NCBI GenBank assembly: GCA_037013685.1
Contig: CM072886.1
Coordinates: 21,707,080-21,771,079, forward strand
From: Acridotheres tristis
Taxonomy: Eukaryota; Chordata; Aves; Passeriformes; Sturnidae
Direction of reading: 5' to 3'
Length of the DNA: 64,000 nucleotides
Shown: one piece after another, positions 1 through 11,810 of the stretch
Position numbering within the stretch: the stretch's first letter is position 1
How the letters are laid out: every line of letters begins with the position of its first letter
The notes under the pieces: model-generated
Seen by the model: the letters and a program-made list of their open reading frames with translations, nothing else
Databases searched by the model: none
What the model was told of the DNA's origin: nothing
Made by a program: the position numbers and the translations under genes

Positions 1-3000
1 CATATGAAGTTGACTCGGAAGCTATCCTGCAGCTAGTGAGGTATCAAATATTAATATTTGTGCTCATGTAACCAAAGGTGTGTGTATTAGATAGGTCTTG
101 AGTCTGGATGTAGCTACAGCCTCTTGTAAAAGCTGAATATAATTTTTAAATTACAGTGATAAATCAGTGTAATATGTTTTGTCAATAACTGATCCTAGGT
201 AAAATCAGACATAGCCTCTAAGATACAGCAGATGAAGCAGAGACAATTGTGTTTACCAAGCAAGAAAATTTCTTCCTGAAAAAAAAGGGTTTTTTTAAAG
301 TTCAGAGTAGAAGGCAGCAGGGGATTTTCTGTGTTAAAGATATAAACATGCATAGATGTATATCATTCACTCTGTGTTTTAACTCTGGGCTTCCCAGAGT
401 ACCCTGAGCTGTTGTTTAATGAGTTAAAATCAAGTTGTGGTTTTGCCACAGAGCAGCTAGATGATGTTGTGCAAGCCTTGCAGTATGTAACGCATCAGAA
501 CAATTTCTTCTTTCATTTTGGTTAAATAATGGTCATAGAAGTCAGTGCCTGGAGAGCATTAAACAGTGTCTGTCCTTCCCATAATTACACACAATTTCCC
601 CAGTGGGTCTGACACACCCTTAATTTTAGTAACTGGGCCTTATCCTTGGATTCCTTCTCTCAAAATAGGGCTGCAACAGCAGGACGTGTTACCTTTTGTC
701 TTTTGTAAGACACAGGTATCAGAGGGGAAATCACGACTTGTCAGGAGGAGCTTCCTCCACCTGCCCAGGCTGAAAGTGCTCAGGCAGCAATATGTAAATA
801 TTATGTACTCACTGGTGACCCACCACTTACCTTGTGGCTTTTATGCACACGGGCCATTTAAGGTTTGAAGTTTGGATGATCTCCTTATAAGCTCTGCTTT
901 TTTAAAATGAGATTGTCATTCTTCCTGTAGTGTAACCATGGAAACAGACAAGGAACTCTTAAAGAAAGTGATCCAACATGCTGTGCTAATTAATCCTACC
1001 CTTCACTTTTCTTTCTGTTGAAGGATGTGCTTAAATAAATTTTGCATGAGTAAGCATATTTGGATGTGCAAAGGGGTATGAAATATATAGCACGTTTTCT
1101 TGCAGAAGATATCTGAAAAAACCCTGGTAACTGTCATCTCTTTGCATCTGGACCATCAAAACAAGAAATGTAGTATCTTGGTGTTTCACAAATATATTTT
1201 TATAGCATTCTTTTTGGATTGTAAATATATCTGAAAGATGACGGTATTTTTTTTCATATCTCATGTGCAATGAGACACATTTGCGTTAATTATGAGTGAA
1301 AGTGTTCATTATTGCTAAATGCATTCTTTATGCAGAGCAGAGAATTTTTCAGAAAAAGCAAAGGTTGCTCCCTCCCTTTGAGAAAGCAACTCCTCTGAGG
1401 CATTAGCCTGATTCAGGTTCTGTCAGTCCTGTACAAGGAGAATGAACGACTGACTGAACAGTGGGACTGTGACAAATTTTCCCCTTCCAAATTTTAGCTT
1501 TTGTAAATATTTCTTGATTGTTCACTCCTGCTTTCGATTTTTCCATTTACTTTCCAAAGCAGTGTATGTGGCCAACTAGGAAACAAATTGGCCAAAACTT
1601 AAAACATACGGCCTGTAATCATAAGCCTTTTGTTATGGTTTAACTCAAAGTAGAACACCTCTTAACCTAGTGGTGCTGTCTGATACCACTGTATGGCCTC
1701 AGCTTGCTTTTACAAATTAAGATTTTGTTTAAATGTTTCTCAATTCCATTAATGATCCTCTTATAACTGAGAAACCAGGTGCAGCAGCCAACCTCTAATG
1801 AAACTTTTATAGTGTTTTGGGAGTAAGAATGGATTAAAGAAAAACATTTAGTTGTCCAACAGGCTGGGACTAGCCCAGAAGGATCGTTCTTTGAAAATAA
1901 GATGGATTTTCATTAACCTGGAACAGATTAGAGGTGGAGAAGATCTAGAAGCAGTGTATTGAGGAAAAAGCATGGGTGGCATTCCCAGCAGGAGGAGAGG
2001 ACTGGTTTTACAGTGAGCAGTCACAGAAGAGGAAGAAAGGTGTGGTTGGGCTTCCAACACCTGCAAAGCTCCATCCTTGTCAGTAAAGTGGCAGAAGCCA
2101 GCTGGCAAGCATGGTTATGGTGTTACTATTTCCAGCATGATTTCTGATATGGTGAGTTGGCATTTCTCTCTGCATGGGAGATTTCTGGAATGTGTGGATC
2201 AGTGCATCGTGAAAATTTGAGTTTGTCTTGTCATCCCACAAGCTCTAAAGTTTTTTGACAGTTTTCCTCATAATACATCATGTGGCTTTTTTAAGAATCC
2301 TTTCCCCTGCTTGGTTATGCCTCTTCTCCTGTGAAAGCTTGGTAGAAGTTTAGAATTTGCAAACAAATTCAGTCTTCCTCAGACAAGACTAACAGAGAGG
2401 GGTCAGACAGGCAAAAAGGATGGAAGCAATTCACCATCCAGACATCTCAAATCATTTCATGAGTTTTACATTGCTTAACAGTTGCAGGTCCATATCCACA
2501 AATTCAGGGAATACTGTTTCAGTTTAGTCACATGAAATATAGATTCACAGAAACTCACTCAGGCTTGTTAATGGTTCTGTGTGCTGGGAATAAGAACTAC
2601 TGACCAGTTTGAGCTGTTGGTGGTTTCTGCTTTCCTAGAAGCAAAAACCTTAATCTGGAGGCAGAGACACTATGGAACACATGATGTGGCCTCTCCTCTG
2701 GCCTCTTTGGGACTGTACCTGGCCAGCCCTGGGTTGTCTTTATAAGCCAAATTGCTCATCAAGCTCATGGACAGGTGCACAAACCTTAAAGAAACGGAGG
2801 TCTGCAAATTTAAAAAGTAGGTATTCATGTTTCAAATACAATTCTTAAAAGAAGACATCATGGCATACAATTCAAATTGAAGAGATCATGGCATACAATT
2901 AAAATTATTCCCCTACACTGGTCTAATTGCTATAACCAGCTGATAATGCAGTCTGCTGGCAAGATTGACTGTCATTGCTATGGAGATAAATTCACTGACA

Positions 3001-4171
3001 GTAAATGTTCATAGATAGCTTTTCTAGTGTATTAAGAAGAAAGGGGCAAAGGACTCTTCTGCACTCTTTCAGGAATTCTCATGTTGCTTATTTCTTTCTG
3101 AGTGTATGACTTTGATTCTTTGTTTCTGTAAGGTCCTTCTGTTATAGTAATTCCATTTGTTTTCTGAAAGGAAAACCAGTAGTTCAGGAAGACACAAAAA
3201 AGCACTGGGTTCTCCTGATTTCCATTTCTTGTGCATGTCCACTGTTCCCAGCAAGGAAGTGGATGTTCTCAATGCAGTAGCTAGGATCAGATAATTTGAA
3301 AAAAACATTTTGCAGGCCCATGCTAGAAAGAGTCACCTTAGCACTGAAGATCTTGTTCCATTTTCTGGAGGAGAGAGTCCTCTGTAAGAGAAACATACTG
3401 CTAAACTTCACAGTTTAGCATATGATGATCTCACTTTTACATAGATTGTGTAGTAATATGAATTCTTTTAAAAGACTGACAAGCTTAAAAGACAATTATT
3501 GTAAATATTATATCTTTAGTAGGCCAAGGATTTTATTGAAATGATTTCTGAAATTGGAGCACTGCCAATACACAATTCTTGAGAGAGAGGAATTTTTCAC
3601 ATACCATTTTCTGCTGTACTGCTGCAATATTAATATTCATTTGAATGGTAATGTGTGTGTCTACAGCTTTCAAACTTAAACTTGAATAAGCAGGCTGAGC
3701 TTTGCAGTGTAAGCTGTTGAAGGTTTCCTAGGCTTCCCTAAGAAGCCAAATCTCATCTGTGGCATCATTTATCTGGGAGTTTCCTTTTCATTTTCTTTTT
3801 CTAAATAACACTGAAATGGAAGACTATTCATGCCTCAGGAGGAGCTCTTAATGGCAATTAAAGTCTTTGTTCATTTGTCTTTTATTCAGGTATACTACAG
3901 TATATCTTTGCATCTCTCCTGGGCCTATGGTTGTCATTATGAAAAGCATCTTTTATTATCTCTTCATAATATTCATAGCTTGTTTAGCCAGGTACTTAAT
4001 GATAGATGCTGCCATTAAATAAAATACTCCAGTTCTAGAAGAAAAATACTCTTGCAATATGCCTGTCACAATATGTGATAGACATTGTGCTCATATATCC
4101 TTTTAGATTGTAACTATACAGCAAACTATTTCTTTGCTTTATTTACATTAATATATTTTATTAATTTACAG
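1..4171 (+). other. CDK14: CDK14 intron (3' part), upstream of first visible exon
   Basis: This is intronic sequence ending in the acceptor at 4170-4171 (pyrimidine/AT-rich tract, then ttaatttacag). No upstream CDK14 exon could be recognised, so the preceding exon, which must supply the first base of a Gly codon, lies outside the window. The stretch is AT-rich with only short, unconvincing open frames on both strands. The one distinct structure I see is a 28-bp imperfect tandem duplication at 2851-2906. Confidence 0.85.
2851..2906. repeat. 28-bp imperfect tandem duplication
   Basis: Two adjacent 28-bp units (2851-2878 and 2879-2906) share the core atcatggcatacaatt. They differ at only two positions: gaagac versus gaagag near the start, and ttcaaatt versus ttaaaatt near the end. 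The near-identity suggests a fairly recent slippage or duplication event inside the intron. No function is implied. Confidence 0.9.
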
Positions 4172-4292
4172 GTCTTGCAAGAGCTAAATCAGTTCCTAGT
4201 CATACATATTCCAATGAAGTGGTAACCCTATGGTACAGACCTCCAGATGTCCTTCTGGGATCAACAGAATATTCCACCTGCCTTGACATGTG
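4172..4292 (+). CDS. CDK14: CDK14 internal exon: activation segment (DFG Gly to subdomain IX)
   Basis: CDK14 is a serine/threonine kinase of the PFTAIRE subfamily. It partners with cyclin Y at the plasma membrane (and is reported to bind cyclin D3), and phosphorylates the Wnt co-receptor LRP6 around G2/M; these are family facts. This 121-bp exon takes one base from the previous exon to complete the DFG glycine. It reads [20 protein letters not shown], then [20 protein letters not shown], and ends on the first two bases of a Trp codon. Visible hallmarks are the activation loop, Ser in YSNE at the position of the CDK2 T-loop Thr, PPD in place of the usual APE motif, and the start of the DxW helix. 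The acceptor is ttaatttacag and the donor is gtaagt at 4293. [17 protein letters not shown] fits CDK14 rather than CDK15, which as I recall it reads PPDALLGATEYSSELDI. Confidence 0.97.
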
Positions 4293-4935
4293 GTAAGTGT
4301 TGATGAAAAGACTCTGTGTAGATGCTTTAGCTCTTGGGTTTTTTTAGACATATAAACCAAATATGTAGTGAGATCATAGGTACATATGTGTAGTGATATG
4401 TGTGGTTCATGCAGTATCTCCCTAAGGGAATCCCCTCCTGCCACTCCACTGGCTGGCAGCTGCTACCAGCTGTTGACACAGCACCCATTGGTGCTTTGCA
4501 AGAGACTGTAGTCTGACTTTTGTAGTCTTAGGGTGGTACTTTCATATGATATGACACTTGTTTTGCTTAGGATAGACTTTCACCGTATACAAGGAGAAAA
4601 ACAGAATTCTCTGGTTGTGAGCATAAAACCTCAGTTCTTAATCTACTGTATTTGGTAGTAGTAAATACCATTGAATAGTTTTCTTTCAAACCTACAGATG
4701 TTATTTAGACTTGCAGGTTTAGAAGAGTAGTTTGATTTGTACAATGTATATCACCTTGCTCATTTTTGATGACATCATTTAGTGTTGAACAAGGAACATA
4801 TTTGGTTTTTTGACTGTTAAAATCAAGCTGGAGGTTCTTCACTTATTCTGTAGGTTTTGAGGTGACAAAATCTCTGTAATCTGTACAAATTCTGAAATAC
4901 AGAAAAAAATAAAGGAAGATGCTCTGGAATATATT

Positions 4936-5027
4936 TGGGTTTTATTTGGTTTGGTTGGTTGTTTGCTTTGAGGTTTTTTTTTTTTGGTTTGTTGGTTGGT
5001 TGAATGGTTTGGTTTTGGTTTTTTTTA
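4936..5027. repeat. T/G-rich low-complexity tract
   Basis: Runs of T are interspersed with GG and GTTGG motifs (for example tttggtttggttggtt), with a T12 run at about 4974-4985. Similar T/G tracts recur at 30109-30250 and 58690-58725. This is simple-sequence DNA with no coding content. Confidence 0.85.
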
Positions 5028-5840
5028 ATGCATGTTTGACTTTTTAAACCTTTGCAACTCATTCATTTGAGGAAAAATTATACTGAGGAATTTTCAGAAA
5101 AATACAGTAATTTTTTTGCAGTTCAGTGAAATATCTTTCTTTAATACAGGCAAACCAAAGTTAGAATTATGATTATATTAAAATCTAGAGGTAACTGTAA
5201 GACGAGGTTAAAAGCACCTTCTGTTTTCATATGGTGTGTTAATAATATTTTTAAGGTAATCTTGCAGCATATTATTGAAACTGAAGACCTTGCAGGAAAT
5301 ATTTTTTTTGCTAGGGAAGGGAACTAAACATGAGATTGCATTAGCTGCAGCCAGAGACTATGGGATGAAAACAAGTTTTCCTGAAAATCTTGGCTCCTGG
5401 GGTCGTGATTTAGAAATCACAAGATTGTTTGGTGTGAAGGGGTTACAGAGTATAAATACTAGAATATCGAATACTGAAGTGAGTGGTTGGTACAACTGGG
5501 CCCTGGCTGCTGCAGTTCCTTGAGCTCTAAGGGAGGGTGAACCAAGAGGTAAGAAAAGGACAGTGAGAAAATTCCAGATGTGAACACTGTGATGTTACAC
5601 GTGTGCCAGAGAGGCAAAGGCAGCATCTTTATGAATTATCTGATTTTCCTCAGACCATTCTCCACTTCACAGGTCTAAAATAATTTCCTTCTGCATCTCA
5701 GTTTCTCACCCTTCCTAAAACTGTCCTGTTTTCCTAAATATAAGGTTCAACCTGGTGTCTTCACAGGTTGTATACAATCTCTGCAGCCCACCTGTTCCTG
5801 ATGTTTTACAATCACCTCTTTTCCAAGTAAGACCTCAGAC

Positions 5841-5869
5841 ACCCTCAGCAAGCTCAGCTTGCTTGGGGT
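5841..5869. repeat. Short inverted repeat (14-bp arms, 1-nt spacer)
   Basis: The left arm accctcagcaagct (5841-5854) and right arm agcttgcttggggt (5856-5869) are complementary at 12 of 14 positions around a single C. It could form a tight hairpin or cruciform. There are no coding or transposon boundaries around it, so it may be fortuitous. Confidence 0.6.
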
Positions 5870-8800
5870 GAGGCAGAACAAGTGATTCAGGGGATGGAAA
5901 TATCTGGGAGAGATAAATAGTCCTTTCTGCTCATCTTCTCACAGTTCCCTCTACATTTGTTCAGTTCTTGTTCATATTTGTGTAAGTCTGCACATACACG
6001 AGTCAACTTGTAAATTACAGAGAATATATGGAAATTGCTAAAGACAATTTTTAATGCTTTAATAGGGCAAACTGCTCAAAAAGCACCTTAAAAATAGGTT
6101 TTTTTAGTTAAAAGCAACGTTGGAAATTCAGTTTTCTAACTTTTCCCAATTTAAAAAACACTGCACTGTGAAACTGAACAAAGGATATTAATTTTAATTT
6201 TTAAAAATTTTTTTTATTATTGATGAATTTTTTTCCACAAATAAAAATGGTTCTCTCCAAAGTTCAATAGCTTGTCAAAAACAGATCTTTTAGCATTTCC
6301 CCCTAATGATGGTTTTAGTAAAAGAGCTATTAGTAGGTCCAATCAAAATACGTCATGTTCCTGTAGTAAAGATTAAGTCATGTAGCTAATTAAAAGCATT
6401 TAAAAGCTTTTAAAGCATATCTTTCATAATCATATGTTTATATTCAAATTACATGGGCAGCGATCAGGGAAGGACTTAAAATGCTGCTTCAGCAATCCAG
6501 GTCATTATTTTGTTTTCTGACAAAAATGACTCGAGTATTTGGGGAAGAAAATAATAGTTACATCTTCAGTGATATCAATAAATTATATTCTCCTGCACAG
6601 AGCATTTTATAAAGGCCTGAAAACCACTCATGGTGGTGCTCATGGGTCAGAAGTGGTGTGTTCTGTTTCAAATGAAAAACAATGTCGTGTTACTCTTGTA
6701 CTCAATTTGTAGCCGTTACTGTATTTTTTTTTCTTCATGTACAAACTGAGCAACTGTGAAGGGCTCAGGAAAAAGGGAGCTAGTAATACAGTTTCTTTCA
6801 CAAGCAGCAATTTGTGCAGGGGCTCAGCCTCTGCCACATCAGAAATCAGATGAGAGCAAGCGTGTACTGCGTGTGACAGAAGAGCTTTAGATTATTTCTT
6901 CTGTGCTTTGCTGGGTAGTGTGAGACAGCGCTGGCAGTGTGACTGTGAGAGGTGTAGCTGCGTGCTGAGGTCACCTGTGCTCGCTTGGCACATGTGACAG
7001 CGCTGGAGCACGGGCAGCCTTGGGGCTGTGCTTGCTCAGTGCCTGCACAGAGCTGAGCCATAATTACATTAAAGCCATTTAGTGCCTTCCCAGAGTGGGA
7101 GGAAGGGAGACAGGGAGAAACCTGTCTACCATCAGATTCCAAGATAATTTGGTAATTTGTTATCAAAAGTGTGTTTGTAGCATTAGCATTTTTATGCAAT
7201 TACTGGCATTATGTTCTTACGGCAGATAGTGTGTGCTCTCCTGTGTCATTATTGATGATCTACATGATGACAAAACTAGGCAGCCACTTCACTAAATATT
7301 TAAATAATGTTAAGGTAGAAAGCACAGCTGTTTCCTCTATTTAGAGAAAAAAAAAGTCACAGGGCTTTTTCTATAGCCATGATAAATGACATTTCATGGT
7401 GGTTCCCCAGGACCAGAAACTGAGGCTCCCACAGAGTAGAAGACCAGCTGCATGAAAAAAGAGTTCAAATATTAACCACTGGACAGTGGCTGGAAAGCAG
7501 GTGGCAGAGGCTGCAGGCTATTTTTACACTTCATTTGCTGGTGTAGAGAATTAGAATAGTAACTAAAAGCTAATGATCCACATGCAATGTTTCATTCTCC
7601 TGCATTCTTTTTTAAATAGCCTCTGGCAATAAAATAATATTAGTGAAGATGTACATGCAATAGTGGTGTCAGGCTGGTGATGGAAATCAGTGTCTCAAGT
7701 TGGTGATTTACTGCTGACAGCATTTGATACAGCAGCATTATGTGAATGTATTATACTACCCACAACTGCATCAAAGAGTTGTGATAACCTTTGATATAGC
7801 TTTATTTTTTTTTCTCCTCTTGATGAGGACTTACTAGTATCTAGGAAAATGGTTTTGCATTGCCTCTGGTGTAACTTGTCCTAATCCTTGAATTTTACAG
7901 TCCTTTGAAAGTCAATGCAATGAAAATAGGCTTCAACACATAAAGGAGTTTATGGATTACTAAAACCCATATATAAGCAACACAGAAACATAGGGGAAAA
8001 ATCCCTAAAATAACCTATTCTCTTTGTTCCTTACAGGAAGAGTATAATATTAGTAAATGAAGCAATTTAAACAGGCTGTTAAATCCATTTGATTCTGATA
8101 ATGCATGTGCTGCTGCTACATCTGGGTTGCTTACATCAAGAAGTCACTAGGGATATTTTATTTTGAAGTGCAGCTGGCTTTAAACTGTGTTTGCTAACAG
8201 CTGGGAATTTTTTTGCAAAATCAGTTGTTTTGTTTTTTACAAAGCACACTCTTAGTCACAGTACAGGTAACCTAAGCAGTTATGGGCCGGGATATATTTT
8301 AAATACGCATTTATTAACTAGCGTCAGCTATGTTTAGTACTGAGGAAGAAATAAATTAAAACTAGACCAGTAAAATGTTACAAAATTGCTTCTTAAATCA
8401 CTCTTATTAAACTTTGTTACATCTAGGTTGTTACACATGATTTCAAATCAGGGTTTAATTTTGGGAAACCTGTATATATAGAGTTTCTCTATCCTATTAT
8501 TAGAAAAATAAATGGTATGTGGGAGCACACTGCTTTTCATGCATAGCCTGCTATAAGCATGGATTTGAGTGCTTACTATAATTCCATGTATGCTTTCTTG
8601 AATATTTGACCAATGAAGACCTGCAACCATAATTAAGACATTCATTGCATAAAAATGAATTTTATCCTAGACACAAATGCGCCAAATTGTGGTTTTTTAC
8701 AAGGGGAGCATTACAAAGGCATCTTTATCCTGTTGTTCCTTTAAATGGTGTGCAGTGAGAGAAATGTGAGAGCAGTAGTCCCAGTATGCCCTGAAGAAAT

Positions 8801-11394
8801 ACTTCTTGGGGCCTGAGAGAGAAAACAGCATAGGGGAAATTAGCTCTTTTGCCCTTGATGTTCCTCAGGATTATGACTTCCACTCCAAAGAAATGCTAAT
8901 GTGTAGGATTAGGGTATTAAGGTCATATTGCGGTAACTATAAAGGTATTGTTAATTAAATTTCTCTTGCTGTCAGTGAGTTCTTCAAAAGTTTTATCAGC
9001 TGAATTAGCTTTTGATTGGAAAATTCTATAGGCTGAGATTCATGGAAATGCTGTATGTGAGGAAGTCAGGAACTGTCTGGATCTTAGTTATGGGAAGGAC
9101 ATTTCATTTCCTGTCTGAAAACTGCGTTTATCCATTTGCAACGTCAGATTTGCTGGTACTTTTTCATTGCTAGAAATACCTTTTTTGTGTGTAAGGAAAG
9201 TACATTATTGAAGTATCTGGATGCAGAAAAGAGAACCAGAAAGTACATGTTCAACCTGAAAGTGTTGCTCAAATAGTTGCTTTGAAGAGTATTTTCTTGA
9301 GCTTATTTTGACTCTGCTTTTACAGAACAAGCGAGTCGAATAGAAAGAATCCCACAAAAAGGGATCATGTAGATTTTAATCCTTCATGAATATAGTATTT
9401 CTTAATATAGGAACTGAGTATGGCTACAAAGCAAAAAAAAAAAATTCTGGAGCTTTTATTTGTAGGTACTCAGTGACACATGCAAGAGCATGACCACTGT
9501 ATTCTCTTGTAATTGCAATTACTTCAAGTCTGACTGTAAAGAAATACCTTGAGCTATTATGCTCTCAAGTAAATTAGTTTTCATTCGATGCATGTGCTTC
9601 CTGCACAAATTTTAATCTTTTTTTCGTCATGAGAGGGAAATTTTGATTAACTCATTACTTCGTATGTGAGAACTGCTGTTTGTCTTATTGCCACTGTATT
9701 TTTATCAGACTGTATTGTTCATTAGATGTTATTTCTTATATATTAAAGAGTAATGGTCGTGAAACACAAATTCCAACCAACTTCAGCATTTGTGGGTATT
9801 CCAGCAGTCTGCTGCAGTAGAAATAAATCAGATTTTTGTCAGCTAAGGAGAAAAAAGTCCCTTGCTTTACATTCCTTTTCCCTAAAATTTGTTTTCATCC
9901 TGTTCATAAGCAGGCTGATAAAGGAACATGACCCTTTTTTTTTCCTGAATAAATCAGACAACATAAAAATCTCTTTGCCCTTACAGTATGTATATTACTA
10001 GGATTTTATGGAAGATGCTCCAGTATTACATCTTGGTGACAAATCCATGAAAAAGTAAAGCAGTGGGATTTTGAAGGGGCGTGTGTGTAGGCTTTGTGGA
10101 GTTTTGTTTGTGTTTTTAGTTGTTTGTTTGCTTTTTAATTCTGATATATTTAACATTACAAACAGTGTGTAGTTTGGGAAGCTTGAATGAAAACTCTGTT
10201 GTTGCTTTGAATTTCAGAAATCTCACCAGGGGGATTACTGAAAGGAATTACTTGGCTTTCATAAAATGCCTTTCCTCTCTGAAGCCAAACCCTGTACACA
10301 AAAAACAGACTTAATGACCAGATAAAAAATATGATGTGAAGACCCAGCATAGGTTTTCACTGCAAAGGCCATGCTGAACATTATCATCTGCACTGAGCCT
10401 GCTACAAAGCAGATCTGTTCAAGGCAGGATATTCAATTCTTTAAAACACATATAGTAAGAATATAGAGTTTCTATATACTTGATTTAAGTATAAACTAAA
10501 ACTTAGTTTGGAAACATATCCTCATTCTGGAGTGTGTCTGTACTCTGTTTTATGCCTCCATCAAGAAAAGTCATAATATTAACTGAGGGAACCATCTCTT
10601 ATAATCTTTTATATATTATGCCTTACCAAAGGTCTTATGCTTTTTTATTTTTGTTTGTTTTACAGTATTCAAGTACAGATATGCTGGAGATTCTTGTAGC
10701 AACAAGGATCTTTGTTACACAGAGACAGGAATGTGAATCTCTAAGCCAAACACATAAAACCAATCCACCAGTAAGCAAGTCAAGTTTAAGAGAATGCCCT
10801 TCTGAATTATAAAAGCTGTGCAGAAAAAAAATACAACAGAAAAAGAAGGTTCCTGAGGCGTTGAACGTCATTTTACAGGCTCATTTACTGTATCAATTCA
10901 AATGCAAGAGAAGCCATTCAGCTGTGCTAGTAACTCTTACTCTGTACAAGGCTGTACAGTGACAGCCCCAGGAAGTTAAGCAGGGCAATAGAAGAGCAAT
11001 ATTAGATGGCATGGCCATGTATGGTCTCATCAATATATCAGTAGGTTTAGTCATGCTTTTTGTCATCAGAGAGTTAACCACCAATTCAGCATTAAATGGC
11101 TGTCAGTTTTACTTTGCAAGTTTATCCTTTGCCATTGCATAGGAAAGATCTCTGAACAACATTGCAGCATTTGGCTTATTTATCAAAACTCAGAAGTCCT
11201 ATAAAGAGACTAGGAAAATTCGAACTGAATACATCAAAATTTGTTGAAGTAATATTCTTTTGTCAAAAATTATTTATAAGTGCTTCCTGAAAATGTCATT
11301 GTATGCTGAATGTGCATAAATTTACCTAAATAACATACCCTTGGAGCTGCATGCACCTAAAGCCTCAATTTCATATTTTAAGAAGTAATCTTTG

Positions 11395-11810
11395 CATCAT
11401 AGAAACTAGAGCTGGGAGTGATGTGTGAGATGATATTCTTCACTTCACTCCACTGTAAATGCAAGTCTGTTTCCTGAAGAATACTAAGTATTTCGGCTTG
11501 TCTATTTTACATGACTGTAACTGGGCTTCAAGTCCATTGGGAGGCTGGGGTATAGCACAATTATGAATTGTATTTCCTTAACACTCACCCTAAAATTTCT
11601 ATTTCCTAAAGGCATTCTGCTATTTCTAGTTATACTATTTTGGATCTACCTACCGTTCTTGTATCCTAATCAGTTCTTCCCTGCCCTTCACTTTGCATAA
11701 TTTTAAATACAGAGTCATCACGTTCTCCCTTGTCTCTTGGGTTTTCTTGTAGCCAAGAATGATAATTTTCTTAATTTTTCCTCCAAACCCAGTTCTTCTG
11801 AAATGCAAAT
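11395..11810 (-). mobile_element. Ancient CR1/L3-like LINE fragment (antisense)
   Basis: Read on the + strand, this stretch follows the order expected for the reverse complement of an old CR1/L3-type 3' region. A catcatagaaactagagctgg-type terminus comes first. Next is the degenerate tttccttaacactcacccta segment, like the conserved 'ttcctaacattcaccctaaa' of these elements. Last is a segment ending in tcatcacgttctcccttgtc, like the 'atcatgtcccctctcagtct' part. It is heavily diverged, with no open reading frame, so it is an old, dead insertion. The boundaries are approximate, and the call rests on pattern recall rather than alignment. Confidence 0.6.
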
